The position numbers were made by a program, and so were the translations under genes. Shown piece by piece: positions 41,394 to 42,621 of a stretch of DNA of 42,621 nt. Numbering within the stretch: the stretch's first letter is position 1; each line of letters begins with the position of its first letter. Under the pieces are notes generated by a model. The model did no database searches, was not told the origin of the DNA, and was given only the letters and a program-made list of their open reading frames with translations. The stretch lies in assembly GCF_003846175.1 (NCBI RefSeq), contig NZ_ML123046.1:461747-504367 (forward strand), in the 5' to 3' direction. This stretch comes from Streptomyces sp. ADI95-17 (lineage in GTDB: Bacteria; Actinomycetota; Actinomycetes; Streptomycetales; Streptomycetaceae).

Positions 41394-42621
41394 ATGAACA
41401 GACCGACCTCACGCAGGACCGTGCTGACCGCCGCGATCGCGGCAGCGGCCGCCGCCGGAGCGGTGTCGTCCGCCGGTTCCGCCGTCGCCGCCGTTTCCTC
41501 CGCCGCCCCGCCCCACGCCCCTTCGGCCGAGGCTCCCGCCGTGGACAACCGCTTCTGGCACACCTACACCGACTGGCGTGGCGGCTCCGGCGCCGGGACG
41601 CGGGTCGTCGCGGGCCGCCGCCCCGGGCTGGTGATCGGCCATGCCGCGGGACGCACCGACTACACCGACCCGCACACCGGTACGACCGCCACCTGGGAGT
41701 ACGCGACCTGGACCTCCCCGGTCCACCGCTCCTCGGTCCCGGCGACCGAGGTGATCGCCTCCTGGAACGCGCGGACCCCGGCGGGCACCTGGATCCAGAT
41801 CGAGCTCCAGGGGCGCTACTCGGACGGCGCCCCGACGCCCTGGTACGTGATGGGCCGCTGGGCCGCGGGCGACGGCGACATCCGCCGTACATCGGTCGAC
41901 GACCAGAGCGACGGCAAGAGCTCGATCTGGACCGACACCTTCTCGGTGGACGACGCGGCGAGCGGACTGCGACTGGTCTCCTACCGGCTGCGGCTCACCC
42001 TGTACCGCACCCCGGGCAGCCGGCTGACGCCCACCGTCCGGCGGATCGGCGCAATGGCCTCCGATGTGCCGGACCGCTTCACCGTCCCGGCCGGCACCCC
42101 CGGCCTGGTCCGCGAGCTGCGGGTGCCTCGCTACTCGCAGAACGTCCACGCGGGCCAGTACCCCGAGTACGACAATGGCGGCGAGGCCTGGTGCAGCCCC
42201 ACCTCCTCGCAGATGATCATCGAGTACTGGGGCCGTCGGCCGACCGCCGAGGACCTCGCCTGGGTCAAGCCCGGCCTGGCCGACCCGCAGGTCTGTCACG
42301 CCGCCCGGTTCACCTACGACTACCAGTACGAGGGCTGCGGCAACTGGCCGTTCAACGCCGCGTACGCCGCGACGTACGACGAGATGAGCTCGGCGGTGAC
42401 CCGGCTGGGCTCGCTCAGGGACCTGGAGACGCTGATCCGCGCGGGCATCCCGGCCATAACGTCGCAGTCCTTCCTCAAGGAGGAGCTGACCGGCGCCGGG
42501 TACGGGACCTCGGGCCATCTGATGACCGTGATCGGCTTCACCGAGGACGGCGACGTCATCGCGAACGACCCGGCCTCGCCGGACAACGAGGCGGTGCGCC
42601 GGATCTACAAGCGCCGGGAGT
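41394..42621 (+). CDS. Tat-exported C39-like cysteine peptidase, 3' end outside window
   Basis: The frame is open from ATG 41394 to the window edge, giving 409 residues. The signal peptide has a twin-arginine motif (SRRTVL, residues 6-11) and an Ala-rich hydrophobic core, so Tat export is likely. A beta-rich N-terminal domain (about 50-250: WEYATWTSPVHRSS, WIQIELQGRYSDGAPTPWYV) precedes a C39-like papain-fold peptidase domain with Cys267 (GGEAWCSPTSSQMIIEYWG), His375 (TSGHLMTVIGF) and Asp392 (IANDPAS). Proteins of this layout are secreted hydrolases of unknown target. A dre-like element lies in the promoter region. Only a short C-terminal part should be missing. Confidence 0.92.
   Translation, partial: MNRPTSRRTVLTAAIAAAAAAGAVSSAGSAVAAVSSAAPPHAPSAEAPAVDNRFWHTYTDWRGGSGAGTRVVAGRRPGLVIGHAAGRTDYTDPHTGTTATWEYATWTSPVHRSSVPATEVIASWNARTPAGTWIQIELQGRYSDGAPTPWYVMGRWAAGDGDIRRTSVDDQSDGKSSIWTDTFSVDDAASGLRLVSYRLRLTLYRTPGSRLTPTVRRIGAMASDVPDRFTVPAGTPGLVRELRVPRYSQNVHAGQYPEYDNGGEAWCSPTSSQMIIEYWGRRPTAEDLAWVKPGLADPQVCHAARFTYDYQYEGCGNWPFNAAYAATYDEMSSAVTRLGSLRDLETLIRAGIPAITSQSFLKEELTGAGYGTSGHLMTVIGFTEDGDVIANDPASPDNEAVRRIYKRRE

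Overview
The window is high-GC actinobacterial chromosome, almost certainly Streptomyces: third-position GC is very strong, GTG/TTG starts and GTGA/ATGA start-stop overlaps are common, and there is a riboflavin operon next to hisE-hisG, a DasR-type chitinase promoter and paired CNNM/hemolysin-like genes. Both ends cut genes: a beta-helix protein lacks its 5' end and a Tat-type C39-like peptidase lacks its 3' end. I recognised no rRNA, tRNA or CRISPR.

Layout. 1-2.5 kb: beta-helix protein coupled to a GNAT acetyltransferase, then a decayed DUF5995-like remnant. 2.8-22.2 kb: an accessory block built around a compact type VII secretion (T7SS) locus. It holds a PF03640-type lipoprotein, a LysM-like membrane protein, a giant Gly/Asn/Thr-rich repeat protein with a T7SS-type N-terminus (split by a small frameshift), a WXG100-like protein, an FHA-bearing EccC/EssC ATPase, then on the other strand a 207-aa protein, a second WXG100-like protein and a second PF03640 lipoprotein. 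A CHRD-domain protein, a DUF1996 protein and an ECF sigma/anti-sigma pair follow. 22.2-29 kb: uracil/xanthine permease, MFS transporter and divergent ROK regulator, and a secreted GH18 chitinase. 29.2-35.4 kb: FMN riboswitch, ribD-ribE-ribM-ribBA-ribH, hisE, hisG and a PH-domain protein. 35.6-42.6 kb: two CNNM/CBS membrane proteins, a 163-bp MITE-like element touching a stop codon, an EccA-like AAA+ ATPase, a uridine-kinase-like P-loop protein, and the C39-like peptidase.

Main discovery. Eight intergenic sites match TGAACC-N15-NCGT(T/G)N with identical spacing and the correct orientation. They precede both lipoproteins, the LysM-like protein, the giant repeat protein, both WXG100-like genes, the CHRD gene and the ECF sigma gene itself. 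The simplest reading is that the sigma factor at 20.9 kb controls itself and the whole T7SS/cell-surface block as one regulon. The EccC has an N-terminal Ubl-like plus FHA architecture, no EccB/EccD/EccE/MycP is visible, and the putative main substrate would be a roughly 2,000-residue repeat protein. The block is therefore a good candidate for an undescribed, sigma-factor-switched surface-export system. This rests on reading the sequence; no database search or structure prediction was run.
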